Positions 42,202-50,321 of a stretch of 64,000 nt of DNA are shown here, one piece after another. The DNA lies in the NCBI GenBank assembly GCA_023424015.1, contig JAFAEM010000006.1, positions 186,001-250,000 of the forward strand, written 5' to 3'. The DNA is from Bacteroidota bacterium. GTDB taxonomy: Bacteria > Bacteroidota > Bacteroidia > Chitinophagales > Chitinophagaceae. The translations under genes were made by a program, and so were the position numbers. Position 1 is the first letter of the stretch; every line of letters begins with the position of its first letter. Below the pieces are notes generated by a model. The model was not told where the DNA came from, ran no database searches, and worked only from the letters and a program-made list of their open reading frames with translations.

Positions 42202-43209
42202 ATGAAAAAAGTACGAAACCAAATAAAGCTGTCGCTGCTGTTGCTGGCTATAAATCTCCCCGGATTTTTATTGGCACAGGATATTCATTTCTCGCAGTTT
42301 TTTGAAACCCCGCTATTAAGAAATCCTTCGCTCGCGGGTATATTCACCGGTGACTATCGCGTTCAGATGGTGTATCGTGATCAGTGGGGCAGTGTAACGG
42401 ATGGATACAGGACCGGCTCACTCAATGGAGAATATAAATTACCCATTGGAAAAGCTGATGATTTTCTCACGCTCGGGGGACAGATCCTGTTCGACAGGGC
42501 AGGCACTGCCGCGTTGACACAAACCAGTTTTTTACCGGTGATCAATTATCATAAATCACTCAGCACGGAACGCAACCGCTATCTATCGGTAGGTTTTATG
42601 GGTGGTGTGGTGAACAGGAGTATTGACCGTTCTAAAATGATCACCGATGATCCAAACGGTGAGCCTACTGCTATTCCCAGTTATACATATATGGATGGCA
42701 GCGTTGGTCTCAGTTATAATTCCGACCTTAATGCAAACCCCGACAATAATTATTACCTGGGCGTCGCGTATCATCATTTTACAAAACCCAAAAATTCTTT
42801 CTTCCGCGATCCTTCCATCAAATTAAATCCAAAATGGACCGCATCGGCAGGTTTTCGATTTAGTGTAGCCGAGTTTGCTTATGTGTCTTTATTGGGCGAC
42901 TATTCGATGCAGGAAAAATACCAGGAGACGATCGTCGGTGCATTGTATGGCCTAAAGATCGGACCCGAAGTTGAAAATCCGAAATACACGATTCACGCAG
43001 GTGCATTTATCAGGTGGTCCGATGCTATTATCCCCGTAGTCAAACTTGACTATTCCGGTTTCTCATTTGCTTTTAGCTATGATGCCAATATCTCTAAATT
43101 GAAGCCCTATAGTTATGGCCGCGGCGGTTATGAATTGTCGGTATCCTATATCGGTTTTACCAATCGCGACAATTCGAGCCTGAACGCCGTTCGTTGCCCC
43201 AGATTCTAG
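42202..43209 (+). CDS. PorP/SprF family type IX secretion membrane protein
   Basis: The 335-residue protein has a signal peptide ('LSLLLLAINLPGFLLAQ') and the family's start 'DIHFSQFFETPLLRNPSLAG' followed by 'GDYRVQMVYRDQWGS', then an outer-membrane beta-barrel. SprF-like proteins are needed for export or attachment of type B T9SS cargo. It lies 7 bp after the PKD cargo gene and is surely its dedicated partner. Confidence 0.94.
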   Translation: MKKVRNQIKLSLLLLAINLPGFLLAQDIHFSQFFETPLLRNPSLAGIFTGDYRVQMVYRDQWGSVTDGYRTGSLNGEYKLPIGKADDFLTLGGQILFDRAGTAALTQTSFLPVINYHKSLSTERNRYLSVGFMGGVVNRSIDRSKMITDDPNGEPTAIPSYTYMDGSVGLSYNSDLNANPDNNYYLGVAYHHFTKPKNSFFRDPSIKLNPKWTASAGFRFSVAEFAYVSLLGDYSMQEKYQETIVGALYGLKIGPEVENPKYTIHAGAFIRWSDAIIPVVKLDYSGFSFAFSYDANISKLKPYSYGRGGYELSVSYIGFTNRDNSSLNAVRCPRF

Positions 43210-43357
43210 CCCCGTTTCCAAGTATCCCCTGGACATTTAAATATCCGTTAAAAAATTGCTTCCCTATTGTTAATCAAATGGTTATCAATACCGTTTATTT
43301 TCTGGGGATTTTACGTTGCACAATCAAGAAAAAGGGTATATTATTGAGAAATAAAAG

Positions 43358-43365
43358 TAATTTTG
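43358..43365 (+). promoter_or_regulatory. TAATTTTG box before the type A sorting domain gene
   Basis: A perfect TAnnTTTG box lies 5 bp before the proposed TTG start at 43371, which implies a nearly leaderless mRNA. No TTTG is found at the proper -33 distance. Confidence 0.35.
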
Positions 43366-43370
43366 TTTCG

Positions 43371-43703
43371 TTGAAAAGACTTCTACTCATACTACTTGTT
43401 TTGGTTTCCGTTTTGCATGTGTCCGCACAGGATACACGCAACCCGGCACCGCCTGCCAAGAAGATAAGTTTTTATCCCAACCCTGCTACTTCATTTATCA
43501 CATTTGACTTGCAGGACAACTTTCAACAGGGTCTTACACTGACTGTATTCAATTTTATGGGTAAGAAGATGTCGGAAACCCAGGCTGTCAATGCGAAGAC
43601 TGTTCTCTCCCTGACCGACTTTAGTCGTGGCACTTATATTTATCACCTGGTTGATCGTGGTGGTAAGGTGATTGACACAGGAAAATTCCAGGTAGCCAAG
43701 TAA
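43371..43703 (+). CDS. Minimal protein: signal peptide plus T9SS type A sorting domain
   Basis: From a TTG at 43371 the 110-residue product starts 'MKRLLLILLVLVSVLHVSAQ', a typical signal peptide, then a short linker and a complete type A Por-secretion tail ('ISFYPNPATSFITFDL', 'LTVFNFMGKKMSE', 'LSLTDFSRGTYIYHLVDRGG'). There is no cargo domain. The open frame extends up to 43194, but that part has no signal-like start and overlaps the PorP/SprF gene. It may be a surface protein in its own right, or a relic of a larger cargo. Confidence 0.8.
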   Translation: MKRLLLILLVLVSVLHVSAQDTRNPAPPAKKISFYPNPATSFITFDLQDNFQQGLTLTVFNFMGKKMSETQAVNAKTVLSLTDFSRGTYIYHLVDRGGKVIDTGKFQVAK

Positions 43704-43731
43704 TCTCTAATTTTTTATTTCAAACATTTTC

Positions 43732-44904
43732 TCAAAGCACCTGCACGATCAGGAACTTGAGGTATTGTGTATTGTCCATGCCCCTGATGATTGGGTGATC
43801 TGACGCCTGTGCCTGGAAAGTAACCTGCCTCAACTTTCTTCTTGCATCTTTTGCAGCCATATCTATGATCTGCATGAAAAGATCAGGATCAACAAGGTTG
43901 GTGCAGGAGGAAGTAACAAGGAACCCACCCGGCCGAACCAGTTTCATTCCACGAAGGTTGATTTCTTTGTATCCTGTTATTGCTTTTTGAATCGTTTCCC
44001 TGCTTTTCGTAAACGCAGGCGGGTCCAGCATTACCACATCATATTGCCGTCCGTCTTTCGACCATTGCTTCAACGCGTCGAAAGCATTGACAGTTTCAAA
44101 ATGACATATCTTTTCCAGGCCATTCAAAGCTGCGTTGCGTGTAGCCTGTTGCACCGCGTTCTCAGAAATATCAAGTCCCAGCACGGATTTAGCGCCATAA
44201 TTCGCCGCATGAATTTCAAAAGTACCGGTATAGGTAAAGGCGCCTAGCACTTCAGCATCTTTCACTATATGCTGAATAGCCCTTCGATTATCGCGTTGAT
44301 CAAGAAAATATCCTGTTTTCTGACCGTTGGCAATATCAACATGAAACTTCAGGCCGTTTTCGTTGATGATAATATTGGTGTCGAAAGGCGCCGAGAGGAA
44401 ACCCTTTTGCTGGGGCAGCCCTTCCAGTTCACGAACAGGCACATCATTGCGTTCATAAATTCCCCTGGGATTAAATATTTGCTCCAACGCTTTAACGATC
44501 GCGGGCTTCCAGATATCGATGCCCAGTGCGAGGGTTTGAATAACGAAGTAATCATTGAATTTATCAATGATCAGTTGCGGCAGGCCGTCCGCTTCACCAA
44601 ATACAAGACGACAGTTTTCGGTATAACCAATTTTTTTTCGGTAGTTCCAGCAATCCGTTAGACGGTCGAGGAAAAATCGCTCATTGATTTCATCTGTTTT
44701 TTGCCGGGTCAGCAGGCGAACTAATATCTGTGATTTTGGGTTGATATATCCTTTGCCTACAAATTTGCTATCATGGGTCAGGACTTCCACTGTTTCACCG
44801 CCAGCGATTTCACCTTCTACTCTTTCTACTTCATTATTAAAGATCCAGGGGTGTCCATTTGCAATACGCTGCGCGATTCTCTTCTTTAGGTAAACTTTTG
44901 CCAT
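43732..44904 (-). CDS. RlmI-like 23S rRNA (cytosine-C5) methyltransferase
   Basis: The 390-residue protein from the ATG at 44904 ('MAKVYLKKRIAQRIANGHPW') has an N-terminal PUA domain (about 1-75), a middle domain with 'LVFGEADGLPQLIIDKFNDY', and a methyltransferase domain with 'NGQKTGYFLDQRDNRR', 'VLGLDISENAVQQA' and 'VVMLDPPAFTKSR'. This is the plan of RlmI, which modifies C1962 of 23S rRNA. ATG 44907 directly precedes it. An alternative role on another rRNA site cannot be excluded. Confidence 0.9.
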   Translation of the reverse strand: MAKVYLKKRIAQRIANGHPWIFNNEVERVEGEIAGGETVEVLTHDSKFVGKGYINPKSQILVRLLTRQKTDEINERFFLDRLTDCWNYRKKIGYTENCRLVFGEADGLPQLIIDKFNDYFVIQTLALGIDIWKPAIVKALEQIFNPRGIYERNDVPVRELEGLPQQKGFLSAPFDTNIIINENGLKFHVDIANGQKTGYFLDQRDNRRAIQHIVKDAEVLGAFTYTGTFEIHAANYGAKSVLGLDISENAVQQATRNAALNGLEKICHFETVNAFDALKQWSKDGRQYDVVMLDPPAFTKSRETIQKAITGYKEINLRGMKLVRPGGFLVTSSCTNLVDPDLFMQIIDMAAKDARRKLRQVTFQAQASDHPIIRGMDNTQYLKFLIVQVL

Positions 44905-45095
44905 CATATAAATGTTGCAAGGTAAATGAAACCGGGAATTAGTTTTTACCGGCATTGACCTACACGGCGTTGAAGCCAGTCAGCAGGAAATTTTTAGCTG
45001 GTATTTACCGTTGGTTTCAATCCAGAAAAGGCAATTCCTGTGTATACTGTCACCTTCTTTCGGGGAAACATGCCTTATTAAGCCATTTTGTCCCG

Positions 45096-45135
45096 AAGGC
45101 ATGCCTTGGCAGTATTATTGACAACCTTACTTTTG
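45096..45135 (+). promoter_or_regulatory. Promoter and palindrome upstream of grpE-dnaJ
   Basis: TTGG at 45106-45109, an 18-bp spacer and TACTTTTG at 45128-45135 fit the Bacteroidota promoter. A perfect 12-bp palindrome AAGGCATGCCTT (45096-45107) overlaps the -33 region, and a half-site ATGCCTT is repeated at 45070-45076. It could be an operator of the heat-shock operon; CIRCE is not present. Confidence 0.5.
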
Positions 45136-45153
45136 CAATCAATTTGTACAGAA

Positions 45154-45720
45154 ATGACAGAAAAAGAATTGAAAGAGAAAAAGCCCGAGAAAACTGATAA
45201 CAGTTTGGATATCAATTCAGACGAATCATTAAGCGGGTCTACCCACCTGAATGAGCCCATAGAAGAAGAGTCGGCCCTGGAAAAAGCGACCGAAGAGCTG
45301 AAGGAAGCCCGCGATAAATACCTTCGCCTTGCTGCCGAGTTTGACAATTTCAAGAGAAGAAATGCCAGGGAGAAAGTGGAACTCATTCAGACCGCCGGTA
45401 AGGACGTGATTTACGACCTGCTGGAGGTGCTTGATGATTTTGAACGGGCTGAGAAACTTTTCGAAACCGATGAAGATATTGATAACGTGAAAAAAGGCGC
45501 CATCCTGATCCTAAATAAATTGAAACATGTGCTCCAGCAAAAAGGATTGAAACCGATGGAATCCATCGGTACGGATTTCAACGCCGATCTTCACGAAGCT
45601 ATCACGGAAATTCCTGCACCAAAACCCGAACTGCAGGGAAAAGTGATAGATGAGCTAACCAAAGGTTATTACCTCAATGATAAGATTATCCGGCATGCGA
45701 AGGTAGTGGTGGGGAAGTAA
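45154..45720 (+). CDS. grpE: Nucleotide exchange factor GrpE
   Basis: GrpE releases ADP from the chaperone DnaK. The 188-residue protein from the ATG at 45154 ('MTEKELKEKKPEKTDN') has an acidic disordered start, a long helix with 'LRLAAEFDNFKRRNAREKVEL', and the beta-domain with 'LKPMESIGTDFNADLHEAI' and 'YYLNDKIIRHAKVVV'. An upstream ATG (45088) lies before the promoter box and is not used. It is followed by dnaJ at 81 bp. Confidence 0.95.
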   Translation: MTEKELKEKKPEKTDNSLDINSDESLSGSTHLNEPIEEESALEKATEELKEARDKYLRLAAEFDNFKRRNAREKVELIQTAGKDVIYDLLEVLDDFERAEKLFETDEDIDNVKKGAILILNKLKHVLQQKGLKPMESIGTDFNADLHEAITEIPAPKPELQGKVIDELTKGYYLNDKIIRHAKVVVGK

Positions 45721-45801
45721 CGCATTAGCTCAACCGGTGCTACAGGCGGATTGAGGATAGATGTGTTCCAACCTGTGGCAAAATGTTCATAGCTTAATTA
45801 T

Positions 45802-46959
45802 ATGTCAAAAAGAGATTACTACGAAATTTTAGGTATTTCTAAAGGCGCTGGTGCGGACGAGATAAAGAAAGCGTATCGCAAAGTGGCGATGCAATATCAC
45901 CCCGACAGAAACCCTGGTGATAAAGCTGCCGAGGAGAAATTTAAGGAGGCCGCCGAAGCCTATGAAGTATTGAGTGATGCTGATAAGAAGGCCCAGTATG
46001 ATCGCTATGGACATGCTGGTGTAAGCGGCAATGGCCGTGGCCCGGGTGGTTTTGGCGGAGGAGGTATGAACATGGACGATATCTTCAGCCAGTTTGGTGA
46101 TATTTTCGGCGATGATGTTTTCGGTAGTTTTTTTGGCGGCCAGCGTCGTAGTCAGCGTGGCCAGGGAGTAAGAGGTAGCAATTTGCGTGTTAAGCTCAAG
46201 CTTACATTTGAAGAGATCGCTAAGGGCGTCAGGAAAAATATCAAAGTGAAAAAATACGTGCACTGCAGTACCTGTTCAGGCTCGGGAGCCAAGGACAAAG
46301 GCAGCGTACAAACCTGTAAGACCTGTGGTGGAAGTGGCCAGGTGAGAAAAGTGCAAAATACATTTCTTGGTCAGATGCAAACCGTTACCACCTGTCCGTC
46401 CTGCAATGGTGAAGGCACCACCATTACTGCGAAATGCGGAACCTGTAAAGGTGAAGGCCGGGTGTTTGGAGAAGAAACAGTTACTATCGATATACCTGCT
46501 GGAGTGCAGGAAGGCATGCAATTAAACGTAACCGGTAAAGGCAATGCAGGTGAAAGAGGAGGCTCTACCGGTGACCTGATCGTACTGATCGAAGAAGAAC
46601 CGCATAAGGATCTGCAGCGCGAGGGGTTGAATGTGGCGTACGATCTGCATATTTCTTTTCCCGATGCTGTTGCCGGCGTACAGGTGGAGGTGCCAACCAT
46701 TGATGGCCGGGCGAAAATAAAAATACCGGCAGGTACTCAGAGCGGGAAAGTATTCCGGTTGAAAGGGAAAGGATTCCCGGCCGTCAACTCCTATGAAAAA
46801 GGTGATCAACTGATTCAGGTAAATGTGTGGACTCCGCAATATGTTTCGGCAGAGGAAAAAACCGCGCTGGAGAAAATGAATCAGTCTCCCAATTTCAAAC
46901 CACAGCCAGACAAGAGTGAGAAGGGTTTTTTTGACAAGATAAGAGAGATGTTTTCATAA
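45802..46959 (+). CDS. dnaJ: Chaperone protein DnaJ
   Basis: DnaJ delivers unfolded proteins to DnaK. The 385-residue type I protein has the J domain with HPD ('QYHPDRNPGD'), a Gly/Phe-rich stretch ('GGFGGGGMNMDDIFSQFGD'), four zinc-binding CxxCxGxG repeats ('CSTCSGSG', 'CKTCGGSG', 'CPSCNGEG', 'CGTCKGEG') and the C-terminal substrate-binding domains. It forms the grpE-dnaJ operon; dnaK is elsewhere. Confidence 0.97.
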   Translation: MSKRDYYEILGISKGAGADEIKKAYRKVAMQYHPDRNPGDKAAEEKFKEAAEAYEVLSDADKKAQYDRYGHAGVSGNGRGPGGFGGGGMNMDDIFSQFGDIFGDDVFGSFFGGQRRSQRGQGVRGSNLRVKLKLTFEEIAKGVRKNIKVKKYVHCSTCSGSGAKDKGSVQTCKTCGGSGQVRKVQNTFLGQMQTVTTCPSCNGEGTTITAKCGTCKGEGRVFGEETVTIDIPAGVQEGMQLNVTGKGNAGERGGSTGDLIVLIEEEPHKDLQREGLNVAYDLHISFPDAVAGVQVEVPTIDGRAKIKIPAGTQSGKVFRLKGKGFPAVNSYEKGDQLIQVNVWTPQYVSAEEKTALEKMNQSPNFKPQPDKSEKGFFDKIREMFS

Positions 46960-46984
46960 TGAGGCCCGCGTAACGTGGTCTTCA

Positions 46985-47018
46985 TTTGAACGGATATATT
47001 ATAATCTGACTATCTTAG
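46985..47018 (+). promoter_or_regulatory. Promoter of the clpP pair
   Basis: TTTG at 46985-46988, a 22-bp spacer and TATCTTAG at 47011-47018 (one mismatch to TAnnTTTG), 46 bp before the first clpP ATG. Confidence 0.55.
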
Positions 47019-47064
47019 CGAAGGCAGGGTCGGATCTATTAATCATTACAAATCATAACGATAT

Positions 47065-47757
47065 ATGAGTTTTAATTCTGAATTTGAAAAATACGCGGTC
47101 AAACACCGCAATATTTCCAGCAATACATTGCATAGCTATGCCTCACATCTTGTCACTGCCATGACGCCAAATATTATTGAAGAGCGCCCTATGAATGTTG
47201 CCGTCATGGATGTTTACAGCCGTTTGATGATGGACCGAATCATTTTCCTGGGCTACCCCGTCAATGATGAGATCGCGAATATCATTACTGCCCAGCTGCT
47301 GTTTCTCGACTCGGCCGACAGGGGCAGGGATATCAATATGTACATCAACAGCCCGGGCGGTAGTGTATATGCCGGCCTCGGTGTATACGACACCATGCAG
47401 TATGTGAGCCCAGATGTGGCAACTATATGTATCGGCATGGCAGCTTCAATGTCATGCGTATTGTTGGGAGCGGGTACAAAAGGGAAACGAGCGGCGCTCA
47501 AACATTCCCGGATCATGATGCACCAGCCCAGCGGCGCTATCGGTGGCCAGGCCAGTGATATCGAGATCACCGTCAACGAGATCAGGAAATTGAAGAAAGA
47601 ATTGTACGACGTGGTCAATGCTCACACTGGCAAACCTGTAGAGCAGATCGAGAAAGATTTTGATCGCGATAAATGGATGACCTCCGAGGAAGCCAAAGAA
47701 TATGGATTGATCGACGAAGTGTTGCTGGTCAACCACCGCAAGGAAAAGAAAGATTAA
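47065..47757 (+). CDS. clpP: ATP-dependent Clp protease proteolytic subunit, first copy
   Basis: ClpP forms the tetradecameric protease chamber fed by ClpX. The 230-residue protein has a full catalytic triad: Ser in 'CIGMAASMSCVLLGAG', His in 'ALKHSRIMMHQPSG', Asp in 'KDFDRDKWMTSEEAKEYG'. It has an N-terminal extension of about 35 residues and the usual 'YINSPGGSVYAGLGVYDTM'. A second clpP gene follows at 53 bp, then clpX, in the same direction. Confidence 0.95.
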   Translation: MSFNSEFEKYAVKHRNISSNTLHSYASHLVTAMTPNIIEERPMNVAVMDVYSRLMMDRIIFLGYPVNDEIANIITAQLLFLDSADRGRDINMYINSPGGSVYAGLGVYDTMQYVSPDVATICIGMAASMSCVLLGAGTKGKRAALKHSRIMMHQPSGAIGGQASDIEITVNEIRKLKKELYDVVNAHTGKPVEQIEKDFDRDKWMTSEEAKEYGLIDEVLLVNHRKEKKD

Positions 47758-47810
47758 AACAGGGGGCAGAACCGCGAAAACATAATATTTAAGACCTTTA
47801 AAAAAAGCAT

Positions 47811-48449
47811 ATGAACCGCAATCATTTTTTATACACCGACTGGAAAGCAGAAGGCGAACCCGATGAAGAGGAGCAGGAAGAAAGGCCAAAATCGGATTTG
47901 ATGATGTTCCACAAAAAACTGGAAAAGTATTTTTTTGAAAGCAGGAGTATTTACCTCTGGGGTGTGGTAGATGATAAAAGCGCGAAGGATGTGGTCAGTA
48001 AAATGCTGTTGCTCGATAATGACAAAACCGGGGAAGAAATAAAATTTTATATCAATAGTCCTGGTGGTGTGGTCACGAGCGGCATGGTCATTTATGATAC
48101 CATGCAATTGCTGAAAAGCCCCGTCAGCACTATATGCATGGGACTGGCAGCTTCCATGGGCAGTATCCTGCTCAGTGGTGGCAAGAAAGGAAAACGCTTT
48201 ATTTTTCCCAGTGGAGAAGTAATGATTCACCAGCCTTCCCTGGGTGGTTTTATCAGGGGTGTAAGCACAGATCTTGAGATCCAGGCCCGTCAGACCAAAC
48301 GCGTTAAGGAAATGGGCGCACGCATCCTGGCTGAAAATACCGGCAAATCCATCGAACAGATACTGATTGATTTCGATCGTGATTACTGGATGAATGCCGA
48401 GGAGGCAATCCAGTATGGTATCGTTGATAAACTTATCAACAAGTTGTAA
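47811..48449 (+). CDS. ATP-dependent Clp protease proteolytic subunit, second copy
   Basis: This 212-residue ClpP paralogue also has the full triad: Ser in 'CMGLAASMGSILLSGG', His in 'SGEVMIHQPSLGG', Asp in 'IDFDRDYWMNAEEAIQYG'. It differs from the first copy in its acidic N-terminus ('EGEPDEEEQEERPKSD') and in the handle region ('GFIRGVSTDLEIQARQ'). It may form mixed rings with the first ClpP, as in organisms with ClpP1/ClpP2, or act in a separate complex. Confidence 0.93.
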   Translation: MNRNHFLYTDWKAEGEPDEEEQEERPKSDLMMFHKKLEKYFFESRSIYLWGVVDDKSAKDVVSKMLLLDNDKTGEEIKFYINSPGGVVTSGMVIYDTMQLLKSPVSTICMGLAASMGSILLSGGKKGKRFIFPSGEVMIHQPSLGGFIRGVSTDLEIQARQTKRVKEMGARILAENTGKSIEQILIDFDRDYWMNAEEAIQYGIVDKLINKL

Positions 48450-48484
48450 TAAGCTATTTATCAATTAATTATATTTCATTTGGC

Positions 48485-48522
48485 TAGAAAATCGTCTTTT
48501 TCGGGACGGTTTTCTATTTTTG
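48485..48522 (+). terminator. Terminator after clpP2 that overlaps the clpX promoter box
   Basis: A 12-bp stem (TAGAAAATCGTC / GACGGTTTTCTA, one G-U pair) with an 8-nt loop is followed by TTTTTG. The last TA of the stem plus the T-run reads TATTTTTG (48515-48522), a perfect TAnnTTTG promoter box for clpX. The same bases thus end one transcript and probably start the next. Confidence 0.75.
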
Positions 48523-48569
48523 TACCCGCTGGTTAAGCATAAATGGGCTGATGCCCGGATCCAATAAAA

Positions 48570-49820
48570 ATGGCTAAAAACATTTTACACTGTTCTTTTT
48601 GTGGCCGTAGCAGGGATGAAGTAAAAATCCTGATTGCCGGGCAGGAGGGGCATATCTGTGAGAACTGCGTTGAACACGCACGTGAGATTATAGAACAGGA
48701 ATTGATGGTAAAGGACGATAAGAGTTCAGCTGCATCGTTTAAGCTGACCATCAAGAAACCTCTTGAAATTAAAAAATTCCTCGACGAATACGTGATTGGC
48801 CAGGACGAAGCCAAGAAAGTACTGGCAGTAGCCGTCTACAACCACTACAAACGCCTGCAACAAAAAGGCGCAGACAGTTCGGTTGGTAGTAATGATGTGG
48901 AGATTGAAAAAAGCAATATCATTATGGTTGGCGAAACCGGGACCGGCAAGACATTACTTGCCAAAAGCATCGCCAGAATGCTGAACGTTCCCTTCGCTAT
49001 CGTGGATGCAACGGTATTTACCGAAGCAGGTTATGTGGGTGAAGACGTGGAAAGCATTCTAACCCGCCTGCTGCAGGTATGCAATTACGATGTGGCGGCT
49101 GCGGAGCGTGGTATTGTATACATCGATGAAATTGATAAGATAGCCAGGAAAGGCGATAACCCTTCCATTACCCGTGATGTAAGTGGTGAAGGTGTGCAAC
49201 AGGGTATGCTAAAACTGCTGGAAGGTACCGATGTACTGGTGCCACCGCAGGGTGGACGTAAGCATCCGGAGCAAAAGCTTATCAAGATCAATACGCAAAA
49301 TATTCTCTTTATATGTGGTGGTGCATTTGGTGGTATCGATAAGATCATCGCGCGCCGGGTGCAGACCAATACAATCGGTTTCAATGTAGACAAGGAGCAA
49401 CAGGAGAATATGAAGAAAAACCTGTTGCGTTATGTAAACGCACAGGACCTAAAAGCATTCGGATTGATCCCGGAACTGCTTGGCCGTTTGCCGGTAGCCA
49501 CTCACCTCGATCCGCTGGACGCTACGACACTGCGTGCCATCCTTACCCAGCCAAAAAATGCTTTGGTAAAACAATACACGAGGCTATTTGAGCTGGAAGG
49601 CATTAAACTACAAATCGAAGATGATGTACTGGATTTCATGGTGGACAAGGCTATGGAATATAAACTGGGAGCCAGAGGCTTGCGTAGCATCTGCGAAGGT
49701 ATCCTGACCGATGCTATGTTTGAGCTGCCCTCATCAAAGGAAACGCATTTCACCCTGGACCTCGATTACGCCAAGCGTAAATTTGATAAAAGTAAACTCA
49801 GTCTTCTCAAGGTGGCATAA
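48570..49820 (+). CDS. clpX: ATP-dependent Clp protease ATP-binding subunit ClpX
   Basis: ClpX unfolds substrates and passes them into ClpP. The 416-residue protein has the N-terminal zinc-binding domain (Cys in 'LHCSFCGRS' and 'HICENCVEH'), Walker A 'GETGTGKTLLAKSIARML', Walker B 'IVYIDEIDKIARKGD', the ClpP-binding loop region near 'IGFNVDKE' and the C-terminal 'LGARGLRSICEGIL'. The order clpP-clpP-clpX is clear; trigger factor is not adjacent. Confidence 0.97.
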   Translation: MAKNILHCSFCGRSRDEVKILIAGQEGHICENCVEHAREIIEQELMVKDDKSSAASFKLTIKKPLEIKKFLDEYVIGQDEAKKVLAVAVYNHYKRLQQKGADSSVGSNDVEIEKSNIIMVGETGTGKTLLAKSIARMLNVPFAIVDATVFTEAGYVGEDVESILTRLLQVCNYDVAAAERGIVYIDEIDKIARKGDNPSITRDVSGEGVQQGMLKLLEGTDVLVPPQGGRKHPEQKLIKINTQNILFICGGAFGGIDKIIARRVQTNTIGFNVDKEQQENMKKNLLRYVNAQDLKAFGLIPELLGRLPVATHLDPLDATTLRAILTQPKNALVKQYTRLFELEGIKLQIEDDVLDFMVDKAMEYKLGARGLRSICEGILTDAMFELPSSKETHFTLDLDYAKRKFDKSKLSLLKVA

Positions 49821-49854
49821 TCAATTCTGAAGACAACAGCTTTAAACATAAAAA

Positions 49855-49895
49855 AACAGGCCCGGTTTCTTAACTTAGGGCCTGTTTAATTTTAA
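49855..49895 (+). terminator. Rho-independent terminator of clpX
   Basis: A perfect 9-bp stem AACAGGCCC / GGGCCTGTT with a 14-nt loop is followed by TTAATTTTAA. It lies 34 bp after the clpX stop codon. Confidence 0.85.
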
Positions 49896-49913
49896 CTACT
49901 AAACTATATCACC

Positions 49914-50060
49914 ATGCAGGAACTTATCGATAAACTGAAAGCCGAAGCAGGACTGACCGACGACCAGGCTAAAAAAGCAATCGCTGCAATCAAAGACTTT
50001 GTCGTGGAAAAATTCCCTATGCTGGAAGGCGCTGTAGGCAACCTTTTCGGCCAGGACTGA
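49914..50060 (+). CDS. Small conserved-type protein, 48 residues
   Basis: The ATG at 49914, 20-30 bp after the clpX terminator, opens a frame of 48 residues that ends at 50060: it begins 'MQELIDKLKAEAGLTDDQ' and ends 'MLEGAVGNLFGQD'. The pattern (two amphipathic helices and a Gly-rich end) resembles small DUF2267/DUF2780-like proteins of Bacteroidota. Its stop codon abuts the stop codon of the minus-strand lipoprotein gene. The function is unknown. Confidence 0.75.
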   Translation: MQELIDKLKAEAGLTDDQAKKAIAAIKDFVVEKFPMLEGAVGNLFGQD

Positions 50061-50186
50061 TTACCTGATATTCCTGCATTTTTTTCCTTTGGGATAATTA
50101 GCTGCCTCATACGGCGACATCGCCCTGCTGCACGCCTGTAAAGTGACGATCAGGATCATGATCCAGAATAAATGCTTTAGCTTCAT
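50061..50186 (-). CDS. Tiny lipoprotein, 41 residues
   Basis: On the minus strand an ATG at 50186 starts 'MKLKHLFWIMILIVTLQACS', a lipoprotein signal with lipobox ('LQAC', Cys at residue 19), then only about 22 residues ('MSPYEAANYPKGKKCRNIR' at the end). Short lipoproteins with such a basic end are frequent in Bacteroidota but uncharacterised. The frame ends at 50061, directly next to the stop of the 48-residue gene, with no gap. The rest up to GH26 (50187-50321) shows nothing clear. Confidence 0.75.
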   Translation of the reverse strand: MKLKHLFWIMILIVTLQACSRAMSPYEAANYPKGKKCRNIR

Positions 50187-50321
50187 AAGTTTTGGATTGA
50201 TTATACAACAATGATAGTCGTTTTGGACTGGTTACAAAAGGATATTTCACGCCTGAATTATGCGCGGCTATTAAATGTGATTTTTCCCTACAAATGCATA
50301 GAAAGTTTACCCGTATAATCA

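Noticed and set aside
47829..48464. 211-codon frame antisense to the second clpP
   Set aside because: It mirrors the ClpP coding sequence and shows no motif or start context.
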